Assembly: GCF_002735645.1 (NCBI RefSeq)
Contig: NZ_PDZG01000012.1
Coordinates: forward strand, 1 to 64,000
DNA length: 64,000 bases
From: Iodobacter sp. BJB302
GTDB taxonomy: Bacteria; Pseudomonadota; Gammaproteobacteria; Burkholderiales; Chitinibacteraceae
Direction: 5' to 3'
In this document: in pieces, positions 34,618-42,655 of the stretch
How positions within the stretch are numbered: position 1 is the first letter of the stretch
How the letters are laid out: each line of letters begins with the position of its first letter
Notes under the pieces: generated by a model
Databases searched by the model: none
Told to the model about the DNA's origin: nothing
Seen by the model: only the letters and a program-made list of their open reading frames with translations
Made by a program: the position numbers and the translations under genes

Positions 34618-35757
34618 TTACTTCAATTCATTCAGTAAAGCAGAAAGAATCTTGCCGTTATCATCGCTCTTGTTTTTAGAAGTCACAGTCAGCTTAGTTT
34701 GCTTCAGGCCTTCTGTTAAGTGGATTTCATACTCGCTGGCTTGTTTTTGTTCCGGAGTGGCGTCTTTCTTCCAGAAGGCCAGTTTGCTGAAGATGCTGCT
34801 ATTGTCTTCACCGGCGATATCAGTATCCGCACGGCGGATCATATAAACGCCCTTGCTGCGGTCGCGGTCGTAAACCACATAACCTGAGCGATCCAGCGCC
34901 AGGCCAACACGCCGCCATGCACGGTCAAAGTTATCCGCAATCGACAAGGCCTTGCCATTTTCAATCAGGCTGGCCGCTGCAGGTGCCTGATAAGGCTTGG
35001 CAACCACGGCTTTTGCTGTTTCCTGATCAAGGCCAAAGCGCTGCAGTAAGAGGGACAGCATTTCAACTTCCATCTCAGGATCAGGTTTTTTAGGTGTCCA
35101 GATGGTTTTGGTGTTGTCGCTGTTTTTGCTGAGTGTGGCAGCGGAGTCGCTGCTGCCATCTTTGCTGTACACCTCCACCATCCCGCGATGAGAGATGTAG
35201 ATTTCGCTGGTGCCAGGCTCACTGCCGCGCTCTACGCGGGTACGGTAGCGATCGAGCTCACCCGTCGACAAAATACGGTCGGAGATTTTGGAAAGCATCC
35301 GTGATACCAAGTCTTTAGGCAGCTTGGCACGGTTTTCCAGCCAGTCTGTTTCCATAATGCCGATGGCCGGGTTATCCAGTGTCAGCAAAAAGCCGTTATC
35401 CAGCCAGAATTCGTGGATTTCGGGCCAGAGCTTTTCAGGGTCGCCCTTCACGACTAACCAGCGCTGATTGCCAGCCTGAACGATTCTGGCGCGGCTGCCT
35501 GCTTCTAAAACAGCCTGTGCCGGATTAGCCGCAGCAGCAGCAGGTGCCACACTGCTTAATACGGTGTTTTGCTGCACATTAAAGTGGTTGTTGCTTGCTG
35601 GTGCGGTTAATTCTGGCGGCAGTTCAAGATTGTTTTTACCAATGTTGTCACTCCCGCTGCGGTAATCCACTTTCTTTTGCAGCAAAAGCTGATCCGTAGT
35701 GCAGCCTGCCATGGCAATGCACAGGCTCATGACGAGGAGTTGTGAGGATTTTTTCAT
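34618..35757 (-). CDS. bamC: Outer membrane assembly lipoprotein BamC (NlpB)
   Basis: A 379-residue lipoprotein with lipobox CIAMAGC, lipidated Cys19. The N-terminal stretch includes VDYRSGSDNIGKNNLELPPELTAP, the unstructured BamC segment that binds BamD, followed by two helix-grip domains (ARIVQAGNQRWLVVKGDPEKLWPEIHEFW and ALSIADNFDRAWRRVGLALDRSGYVVYDRDRSKGVYMI). It is part of the BAM complex that inserts outer-membrane proteins. In-frame ATGs at 35766 and 35775 are alternative starts; 35757 gives the usual 19-residue signal. It follows dapA directly, as in E. coli. Confidence 0.92.
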   Translation of the reverse strand: MKKSSQLLVMSLCIAMAGCTTDQLLLQKKVDYRSGSDNIGKNNLELPPELTAPASNNHFNVQQNTVLSSVAPAAAAANPAQAVLEAGSRARIVQAGNQRWLVVKGDPEKLWPEIHEFWLDNGFLLTLDNPAIGIMETDWLENRAKLPKDLVSRMLSKISDRILSTGELDRYRTRVERGSEPGTSEIYISHRGMVEVYSKDGSSDSAATLSKNSDNTKTIWTPKKPDPEMEVEMLSLLLQRFGLDQETAKAVVAKPYQAPAAASLIENGKALSIADNFDRAWRRVGLALDRSGYVVYDRDRSKGVYMIRRADTDIAGEDNSSIFSKLAFWKKDATPEQKQASEYEIHLTEGLKQTKLTVTSKNKSDDNGKILSALLNELK

Positions 35758-35779
35758 CTGGAGCATTATTGGCATCTTC

Positions 35780-36658
35780 TCAGTGGGTCAGTCCGGCTGC
35801 GGCCATGGCATGAGCCACCACGGCTTGTGCGCCTTGTGAAAGGGGGGTAAGGGGCAGACGAATGCCAGCTTTAATAAAACCAAGCTGCTCTACAGCCCAC
35901 TTCACAGGAATAGGATTTGCTTCAATAAATAAATGCTTGTGCAAGTCTTGCAGCGGATCGTTTAATTTACGTGCACCTGCTGCATCGCCAGCAATGGCTT
36001 TTTTGCACATTACATGCATTTGCTGAGGGGCGATATTGCCTGTTACGGTAATGACACCATGCCCGCCAATCAGCATAAACGCCATGGCCGATGCATCGTC
36101 GCCAGTGTAAAGCGCAAAGTCTTTTGGCGCGCGCTTAACCAGATCTGCAGCTCTTTCCAAATTGCCTGTGGCGTCTTTAATGCCGACGATAAAGGGTAAT
36201 TCTGCAAGGCGCAAGGCGGTGTCATTAGATAAATCAGCAACGGTGCGGCCAGGCACATTATATAAAATGGTCGGCAATTCGCTTTGCTCGGTAATGGCTT
36301 TGAAGTGCTGATACATCCCTTCCTGAGTAGGGCGGTTGTAGTAGGGCACAACAGAAAGACCATAATTTGCACCAACGGCTTTTGCCCGCAGCGAAAGATT
36401 AATGGCTTCGCGGGTAGAGTTGGCGCCTGTGCCTGCAATCACCGGCACACGGCCTGCAGCCTGCTCAACAACCACGCGAACAATTTCAATATGCTCGTCC
36501 ACATCAACCGTCGGCGACTCTCCCGTGGTCCCTACGGCAACAATGCCGTCGGTACCTTGTTCGATATGCCAGTCGACGAGTTTTCTAAGGCTCGCGAAAT
36601 CGAGGCTTCCGTCCTCGAACATGGGGGTGACAATCGCCACCAGACTACCTGTCAACAT
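35780..36658 (-). CDS. dapA: 4-hydroxy-tetrahydrodipicolinate synthase
   Basis: A 292-residue DapA, the first enzyme of lysine and diaminopimelate synthesis, condensing pyruvate with aspartate semialdehyde. Catalytic Lys161 is in [11 protein letters not shown], Tyr133 in ILYNVPGRT, and the GTTGESPT loop is at residues 43-50. Full length. It is the first gene of the dapA-bamC pair; the stop is a few bases from the bamC start region, so the two are coupled. Confidence 0.96.
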   Translation of the reverse strand: MLTGSLVAIVTPMFEDGSLDFASLRKLVDWHIEQGTDGIVAVGTTGESPTVDVDEHIEIVRVVVEQAAGRVPVIAGTGANSTREAINLSLRAKAVGANYGLSVVPYYNRPTQEGMYQHFKAITEQSELPTILYNVPGRTVADLSNDTALRLAELPFIVGIKDATGNLERAADLVKRAPKDFALYTGDDASAMAFMLIGGHGVITVTGNIAPQQMHVMCKKAIAGDAAGARKLNDPLQDLHKHLFIEANPIPVKWAVEQLGFIKAGIRLPLTPLSQGAQAVVAHAMAAAGLTH

Positions 36659-37091
36659 GAGCCTGTAATCCAGTCATTAACACAAACTCCTATTCTAACT
36701 GAACGATGAAGCAGCAGGAAACCTGTCGTAGGGAGCTTTTCCAGTGCTTTGTGTTGCGATTTTTTGAATCTTTGTGGGGCAGGGTGGCTCTGCTTCCTTA
36801 ATATTCAAGGCTTAGCTGTAGTTTTAATTTTTTTTTGTGCTATAGAACCGCCGATTTTTTCACACAAAATGCCAGTAATTTTGCTTTATTTTTTATGCCG
36901 AGGGCGTTTTGTAAGGTGAAAATCTTACGCAAAAGCATAAAAAAGACTGCTGTTGTGCATAGGAAGCGATTTGAATTTACTTATCTATACTGTCGTTAAT
37001 CATTATTTATGATGCTTTATCTGCATTACGGCAGGGTGGTGATGGCAGATAGGCTTGTCAATAAACGAGCTTTGAAGGGTAAGGAGGGGCA
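36659..37091. other. Divergent intergenic region between dapA and the cyclase gene
   Basis: About 430 bp with no gene. T- and A-rich in the middle (36810-36900). It ends with AAGGAGGGG, the strong ribosome site of the diguanylate cyclase. No riboswitch-like structure was recognised upstream of dapA. Confidence 0.5.
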
Positions 37092-39815
37092 GTGCAAGTT
37101 GCTGAGCGCCTGTTAGGGTATAGAAGGCTTGGGTGGCGGGATATAGTGGCATTGATTGCGCTAACCCTGTTGCTTGCCTTTCATATTCTGCAATGGCCGG
37201 GCTATCTTTTGCTCTGCGGGCTTTTTATTGTATTAAGGTCGTCTAAAGAGGTGTGCGATACAGCTATTTACGATGCTTCAGCTTTTGCGGTGCTGTTGAG
37301 TGATCAGAAAGGGCGCTGCTGTTATGTTAATGAAAAATGGAGCTTGTTGTCCGGCCTATCTTTGCAGCAAGCACTGGGGGAAGGCTGGCTGGCCGCGATT
37401 CATCCTGAAGACCGTCCCGGCGTGCTGGCGATGTATGCAGTAGCAAGGGAAGGGCAGCTTCATGCTGCAGAGTATCGATTTCTGCTGGGTGAGGGGCGTG
37501 TGGTTTGGGTTTCCTCATCGCTTTTGCCTGTGCCAGGCTATGCCAATGTAGCCTGCCAGGAGCTGATTCTTGATTTAACAGCGTCTAAACGACAGGAGGC
37601 GGAGCGTTCTGCTTTGCTTGCTGAACAAAAAGAAATGAAAGAAGAATTAGAAAGTATCTTAAGCAGCTCTAATGATCCGATTGTTGCTGTTGATATGGAA
37701 TTCAGATTCAGTGTTTTTAATCAAAGCTATGCAAATCTCTTCTTTTTATTGTATGGCGTAAAAGTTGCCCGGCGGGATTGCCTGCTGCAATATGAATTAA
37801 AATCAGAAGAAGACAGGTCCAATTTAATTACCTTTTGGGGGCGTGTGTTACAGGGCGAATCTTTTGTGATTCGCCGTGCTTTACATGGCGATGACAAAAT
37901 AACCCGGGTCTTCGATTTATCTTTCAGCCCTCAGTTTAATTCTGCAGGTGAGCAAATTGGTGCAATTAATGTTTTGCATGATGTGACACTATCCGCACAA
38001 ACGGAGCGTGCATTACAAAAAAGTGAAGAGTTACTTAAAGCGGCCACTCAGTCCAGTGTGGATGCTATTTATGTGCTGGAAGCCATAAAAGATGAAAGCT
38101 GGACGCTGGTTGATTTTGATTTTTATGAAGTTAATCAGAATGGATTTGATTTTTTTCAGCTGCATTCAGACGATATGCCAAAGATGTCTTTTGAAGAAGC
38201 GGTGAATCGTATTGGCTATGGCTATTTATTTGATGTATGCAGTGATGTGTATTTTACTAAAACAAAATATCAGCAGGAAAAAGAATGCCTTAATCCGGAA
38301 GGCGGCAGCTGCTGGTTATTGTTTAGTGTGGTTGCCTTATCGAACGGTGCCGTGCTTACGGTCAGCGATATTAGTGAGCGTAAACAATCTGAGCTGGCCC
38401 TGGCGACCTTCAGCAGCTTGCAGCAGGCCATTCTTGATTCGGCAGGATCTGCAATTATTGTCACTGATTTAACAAATACGATCCGCTTATTTAATCAGGC
38501 AGCAGAGAAAATGCTGGGTTATCAGGCGGGCGAGCTGATAGGCAAAGAAACCCCCGCTATTTTTCATCAGGCAGAGTCTGCCCGTTTGTTTATTACTGAA
38601 TTTGAAAAAGAGCTGGGTGAGCCATTGCCGGTTGGGGCGGATATCTTTTCAATTCAGGCTATGCGTTATATCCAACGCGACTGGATTTATCAGCACCGGG
38701 ATGGCCATGCTTTTCCGGTTGAATTAACCATGAATGTAGTTCGCAATCAGCAGGGTGAAATTACCGGCTATATGGGGATTGCGAATGATATCAGTGTTCG
38801 AAAAATGGCCGAAATGAAATTGCAGCAAAATGAATCCCGCACCTCGGCAATTTTGGATAGTCTGCATGATTGTGTGCTTTCAGTGGGCGTGAATGGTTTG
38901 ATTCTGGATGCTAATCCCGCGGCATTAAAAATATTTGCTTACGATGATTTAAGAGGGAAACCCTTGAGTTTATTATTTCCTCATTTGGGAGAAATGAATC
39001 TGCACCATGGCCTGGCACAGGATATTTTTTCCCGGCTGGGGGTCGATACCCAAGGCATGCGCGAAGTGGTCGCCATTAATAAGGAGGGCGTGGAAGTTTT
39101 AATGGATATGGCGCTGGCTGAGGTGGAAGTTGATGGTGCGCGTGTTTTTATCACTACGCTGCATGATTTAACCCAGCATAAATTAGATGAACAAAAAATG
39201 CAGGAAACCATCGAAGAGCTGGAGGCGGTGCAGTCCAGTTTAAGCGGCAGCCACGAGCAATTGTCTCAGGCAAATCAGGAGTTATCCAGACTGGCGCATC
39301 TGGATGGCCTGACAGGGATTGCTAACCGGCGCTTATTTGATCAGACGCTGGTGCAGGAGTGGGCGCGTGCGGCAAGGGCGGGTGAGTGTCTGGCGCTGGC
39401 GATGCTCGATGTGGATTACTTTAAGCGTTATAACGATCATTTTGGCCATCAGGCAGGCGATGAATGCCTGAAGCGGGTGGCCGTGGCGATTGCCTCGGCT
39501 TTGCATCGCCCGGGGGATTTTGCCGCGCGCTACGGCGGAGAGGAGTTTGTTCTGGTGTTGCCAGGTACAGATCAGGATGGTGCGGTACAGGTGGTCGAGG
39601 CGGTTTTAAATCAGGTGCGTAATCTGGCCATTGTGCATCAGACATCGGATGTGGCGAAGGTGGTGACTTTAAGCGCAGGTATTGCCGTTGTTCTGCCTCT
39701 GCAGGGGGTTGATCCCTATTGCCTTGTGCAGGCTGCCGATCAGGCCCTTTACCAGGCCAAGCATCAGGGACGAAACCGTTATTTTCTGGCGGGGGCGAAT
39801 CGGCTCACAGAATAA
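37092..39815 (+). CDS. Membrane-linked PAS-repeat GGDEF diguanylate cyclase
   Basis: A 907-residue signalling protein. Hydrophobic segments near residues 15-50 suggest a membrane anchor. Then come about four or five PAS domains, for example IYDASAFAVLLSDQKGRCCYVNEKW, SILSSSNDPIVAVDMEFRFSVFNQSY, AILDSAGSAIIVTDLTNTIRLFNQAAEKMLGY and AILDSLHDCVLSVGVNGLILDANPAAL, a short coiled-coil and the GGDEF domain with LTGIANRRLFDQ and GGEEF at 815-819. The RPGD motif five residues before GGEEF is an intact inhibitory I-site. It should make cyclic di-GMP and be feedback-inhibited. No EAL domain is present. Start GTG 37092 follows AAGGAGG. Confidence 0.93.
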   Translation: MQVAERLLGYRRLGWRDIVALIALTLLLAFHILQWPGYLLLCGLFIVLRSSKEVCDTAIYDASAFAVLLSDQKGRCCYVNEKWSLLSGLSLQQALGEGWLAAIHPEDRPGVLAMYAVAREGQLHAAEYRFLLGEGRVVWVSSSLLPVPGYANVACQELILDLTASKRQEAERSALLAEQKEMKEELESILSSSNDPIVAVDMEFRFSVFNQSYANLFFLLYGVKVARRDCLLQYELKSEEDRSNLITFWGRVLQGESFVIRRALHGDDKITRVFDLSFSPQFNSAGEQIGAINVLHDVTLSAQTERALQKSEELLKAATQSSVDAIYVLEAIKDESWTLVDFDFYEVNQNGFDFFQLHSDDMPKMSFEEAVNRIGYGYLFDVCSDVYFTKTKYQQEKECLNPEGGSCWLLFSVVALSNGAVLTVSDISERKQSELALATFSSLQQAILDSAGSAIIVTDLTNTIRLFNQAAEKMLGYQAGELIGKETPAIFHQAESARLFITEFEKELGEPLPVGADIFSIQAMRYIQRDWIYQHRDGHAFPVELTMNVVRNQQGEITGYMGIANDISVRKMAEMKLQQNESRTSAILDSLHDCVLSVGVNGLILDANPAALKIFAYDDLRGKPLSLLFPHLGEMNLHHGLAQDIFSRLGVDTQGMREVVAINKEGVEVLMDMALAEVEVDGARVFITTLHDLTQHKLDEQKMQETIEELEAVQSSLSGSHEQLSQANQELSRLAHLDGLTGIANRRLFDQTLVQEWARAARAGECLALAMLDVDYFKRYNDHFGHQAGDECLKRVAVAIASALHRPGDFAARYGGEEFVLVLPGTDQDGAVQVVEAVLNQVRNLAIVHQTSDVAKVVTLSAGIAVVLPLQGVDPYCLVQAADQALYQAKHQGRNRYFLAGANRLTE

Positions 39816-39881
39816 GGGGATAGCGGCGTGTGTGAATTGTGGATAAGTCATCTAAGACATTGATCTGCTAAGGATAGAGGT

Positions 39882-39912
39882 GGGCTGCTTATTTTTTAAG
39901 CAGCCCTTTTTC
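39882..39912. terminator. Bidirectional terminator
   Basis: GGGCTGCTT at 39882-39890 pairs with AAGCAGCCC at 39898-39906, loop of A/T bases, T run after. It ends the cyclase gene and the convergent exporter gene. Confidence 0.85.
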
Positions 39913-39917
39913 TGTAA

Positions 39918-40541
39918 CTAAAAAAAGCCTGCCATTTTGATTAGGGAAACGGCAATCGCCAGCATCATAAAGCCAATCAGAATATCCAGAATCCGCCACG
40001 CCAATGGCTTATTAAACAGGTGGCTGAGCTTGCTGGAGCCATAGGCGAGCGAAAAAAACCAGACAAATGAAAACCCAACCGCACCCAGTACAAAGAGCGG
40101 GCGTTCGGCGGGGGCTTGTTGTGCGCCAATGGAGCCGACCAATACCACGGTATCGAGCAGGGCGTGAGGGTTGAGCAGAGAAAAAGCCAGCCCCGCCAGG
40201 ATCACCTTGCCCGGTGTGGCAAAGGCGCGTTCACGATGATCATCGCCCAGAACGTCGGGGTGGAGTGCCTTCTTAAAGGCGTTGAAGCCGTACCAAAGTA
40301 CAAAAACAGTGCCAAAAATGGCCATCCAGCGCTGCAAATCGGGCATGGTGTTGAGCGCATGCCCCATGCCTGCCACACCAATCGACATCAGGACTAAATC
40401 ACAAATAGAGCAAATCAGTGCAGTCAGAAATACATGTTGTCTGGTTAAGCCCTGCCTTAATACAAAGGTGTTTTGTGCGCCAATGGCCATGATCAGGCTG
40501 GCAGACAAGGCTGCGCCATTAAATACAGTTGAGATTGTCAT
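39918..40541 (-). CDS. argO: LysE/ArgO family amino acid exporter
   Basis: A 207-residue membrane protein with six helices. The start MTISTVFNGAALSASLIMAIGAQNTFVLRQGLTRQHVF is the LysE/ArgO signature, and LNPHALLDTVVLVGSIGAQ is the second conserved motif. It exports basic amino acids such as arginine or lysine. The frame continues upstream to 40634, but ATG at 40541 aligns with the family start. The ArgO rather than LysE assignment is a best fit. Confidence 0.85.
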   Translation of the reverse strand: MTISTVFNGAALSASLIMAIGAQNTFVLRQGLTRQHVFLTALICSICDLVLMSIGVAGMGHALNTMPDLQRWMAIFGTVFVLWYGFNAFKKALHPDVLGDDHRERAFATPGKVILAGLAFSLLNPHALLDTVVLVGSIGAQQAPAERPLFVLGAVGFSFVWFFSLAYGSSKLSHLFNKPLAWRILDILIGFMMLAIAVSLIKMAGFF

Positions 40542-40789
40542 CGGTGGGTCTTTTCTGAGAGGGCTGAAAATTGCTGGGTCACCCACAATGTAAGGTATTC
40601 GTCTGCAAATGCCTAGGGTCTCCTGATCTTTCATTCACGGTTATTGTCTGAATTATTGCTGCTGAATAAGGCAACAATCATTAAAGCCCCGGGGCTTGCA
40701 AACAGTGCAAAGTGCGCTGCCAGACAGGCTTTTTATGCGGTGCGGAAATGTAAATATTACTTGAAAGAAGAATTGTTCTCGTTTAAAGT

Positions 40790-41467
40790 ATGAGAATGAT
40801 TATCAATAGAACTCTCATTGTTGCGGTGGCTTTGCTCGGCCACTCTGCTCTGCTTTATGGCTTAACGACGATGTCAGTACAGCCTGCAAAGCCGAAGCAG
40901 GTACTCATGCTCCTTGCGCCTGCGCCCATTCCTATGGGGGAGGATGTTGTTAAGCAGCCAGATAGTAAGCCCCAAGCCAAACCCCGCCCCATAATCAAGC
41001 CGCAAACAGCAAAGCCAGTGCTTGCTAAGGCGGTGAGTAAAACCCCCGAAGCGATAAAGGCGCCTGAGCAGCCAGTAGCCGGGCAGATGGCTGCCGCTGC
41101 ACAAACGGCAGCGCCCGCAGAGGCTGTGCCTGCGCCGGCCACGGCGGGCAGTAAAAACAGCAAGCAGATTTCGGATGAAGTACCTGTTGAAACACCCCCA
41201 TTATTTAATACCAGCTATCTCGCAAACCCTCGTCCTTCCTACCCTGCTCAATCGATGGCCCTGGGTGAAAAGGGGCGGGTGATGCTCAGGGTGAAGGTCA
41301 GTGAGTCTGGCCTGCCTATTGAGGTTGAATTAGCGCGCAGCAGCGGTTATCGCCGCCTGGACGATGCCGCTAAAAAAGCGGTTGAGCGCTGGAAGTTTGT
41401 GCCGGGCCGCCGTGGTGATAATCCGGTTGTAATGAGTGCCATGGTTCCTGTGGATTTTGTAATTTAA
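40790..41467 (+). CDS. tonB: Energy transducer TonB, iron-regulated copy
   Basis: A 225-residue TonB with an N-terminal membrane anchor (RTLIVAVALLGHSALLYGLT), a Pro/Lys/Ala-rich spacer (QPDSKPQAKPRPIIKPQTAKP) and the C-terminal domain beginning NPRPSYPAQSMALGEKGRVMLRVKVSESGLPIEVELARSSGYRRLDDAA, ending VPVDFVI. It is not closely similar to the TonB at 6775. ATG at 40796 is an alternative start. It begins the Fur-controlled operon with exbB 12 bp downstream. Confidence 0.92.
   Translation: MRMIINRTLIVAVALLGHSALLYGLTTMSVQPAKPKQVLMLLAPAPIPMGEDVVKQPDSKPQAKPRPIIKPQTAKPVLAKAVSKTPEAIKAPEQPVAGQMAAAAQTAAPAEAVPAPATAGSKNSKQISDEVPVETPPLFNTSYLANPRPSYPAQSMALGEKGRVMLRVKVSESGLPIEVELARSSGYRRLDDAAKKAVERWKFVPGRRGDNPVVMSAMVPVDFVI
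40791..40805. promoter_or_regulatory. Fur box overlapping the tonB start codon
   Basis: TGAGAATGATTATCA fits the 7-1-7 Fur consensus TGATAATnATTATCA with one mismatch. It overlaps the ATG at 40790. Binding of Fe-Fur here would block initiation of the tonB-exbB-exbD operon under iron sufficiency. Confidence 0.75.
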
Positions 41468-41479
41468 AAGAGGTTTGTA

Positions 41480-42157
41480 ATGGATTTAGCGTTAATTTGG
41501 CATTCGGGTGACCCTGTTCTGGTGTCGGTTTTTGTACTGCTGCTGACCATGTCGGTGGTGAGCTGGTGTCTTATTTTATTGCGCAGCAGTCTGCTTATTC
41601 GCATTAAACGCGGGCAAACCCGTTTTTTAGCCAGCTTCTGGAAAGCATCAGATTGGAATGAGGCCACCAGCCTGACTGCCCATGCGATTGCACCTGAGGC
41701 TAAGCTGGCCCGTGCCGGCTGGGAAGGTTTGGCTCATTACCGCAGCAATGCAGGCAAGGGCCTGGGTTTGGCTGTGTCTTTAGATGATTATCTGGTCCGC
41801 ACATTACGTACCCGCTTAAGCCAGGAAAACGCACGTCTGGAGCTGGGCTTGTCATGGCTGGCAACGGTGGGCTCGGTGTCTCCGTTTGTAGGTTTGTTTG
41901 GCACGGTGTGGGGGATTTATCACGCGCTGGTGGCCATTGCAACAAAGGGCGATGCATCGCTGGCAACGGTGGCAGGGCCTATCGGCGAAGCGCTCGTGGC
42001 AACCGCGGCAGGTTTGGCAGTGGCGATCCCTGCGGTGGTGGCTTACAACGCCTTTGTGCGGGCTAATCGGGTGATTGCTCAGGGCCTGGATGGCTTTGCG
42101 CATGATTTGCATGCTCAGCTTTTAACGGCTGCCGCTGTAGAAAAAGAAGGTAAATAA
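41480..42157 (+). CDS. exbB: ExbB proton channel protein, iron-regulated copy
   Basis: A 225-residue ExbB without the long N-terminal leader of the copy at 7463. Helix one is PVLVSVFVLLLTMSVVSWCLILL, and the channel helices carry SPFVGLFGTVWGIYHALVAI and EALVATAAGLAVAIPAVVAYN. It pairs with the following ExbD and the preceding TonB to energise siderophore receptors. It ends 2 bp before exbD. Confidence 0.93.
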   Translation: MDLALIWHSGDPVLVSVFVLLLTMSVVSWCLILLRSSLLIRIKRGQTRFLASFWKASDWNEATSLTAHAIAPEAKLARAGWEGLAHYRSNAGKGLGLAVSLDDYLVRTLRTRLSQENARLELGLSWLATVGSVSPFVGLFGTVWGIYHALVAIATKGDASLATVAGPIGEALVATAAGLAVAIPAVVAYNAFVRANRVIAQGLDGFAHDLHAQLLTAAAVEKEGK

Positions 42158-42159
42158 GC

Positions 42160-42570
42160 ATGGCTTTTGGAGGCTTTGATCAAAGCGATAACGCGCCGAT
42201 GTCTGAAATCAATACAACACCGCTTGTCGATGTGATGTTGGTGCTTTTGGTGGTGTTTATTGTAACCGCGCCTGTTATGACGCATTCCATTCGGGTTGAT
42301 TTGCCTAAGGCTAAGGCAGAAGTCACCCAGACACCGCCTGCGGTGCTGCGGGTTACGCTAACGGCAAGCGGGCAGATTGAATGGGAAAAAACACCTGTTC
42401 GTGCCGATGAATTACCCCTTCGTTTCGCAACAGCCGTGGCGAAAGATGCTCAGACCGAGCTGCATTTGCTGGCGGACAAAAGCGTGCGCTACGAGCTGAT
42501 TGCACAAACCATGTCGGCAGCAAGGCAAGCGGGTTTAACGAAAATTGGCCTGCTGACAGACGGAAACTGA
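42160..42570 (+). CDS. exbD: ExbD, iron-regulated copy
   Basis: A 136-residue ExbD with the transmembrane helix INTTPLVDVMLVLLVVFIVTAPV and its essential Asp, and a periplasmic domain (IRVDLPKAKAEV..., TELHLLADKSVRYELI). It completes the tonB-exbB-exbD operon and is followed by a terminator 28 bp downstream. Confidence 0.93.
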   Translation: MAFGGFDQSDNAPMSEINTTPLVDVMLVLLVVFIVTAPVMTHSIRVDLPKAKAEVTQTPPAVLRVTLTASGQIEWEKTPVRADELPLRFATAVAKDAQTELHLLADKSVRYELIAQTMSAARQAGLTKIGLLTDGN

Positions 42571-42598
42571 TCAAGCATCAGACTGAACGTTTTACCGG

Positions 42599-42628
42599 AC
42601 GAAGGTCAGACGACCTTCGTTTTTTTTT
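42599..42628 (+). terminator. Rho-independent terminator between exbD and the receptor gene
   Basis: ACGAAGGTC at 42599-42607 pairs perfectly with GACCTTCGT at 42612-42620 across a 4-base loop and runs into nine T. It separates exbD from the receptor gene that starts 28 bp later, so the receptor may depend on read-through or on a promoter within this short gap. Confidence 0.9.
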
Positions 42629-42655
42629 GACTCAAAAAAAATAGAAGACATACCC

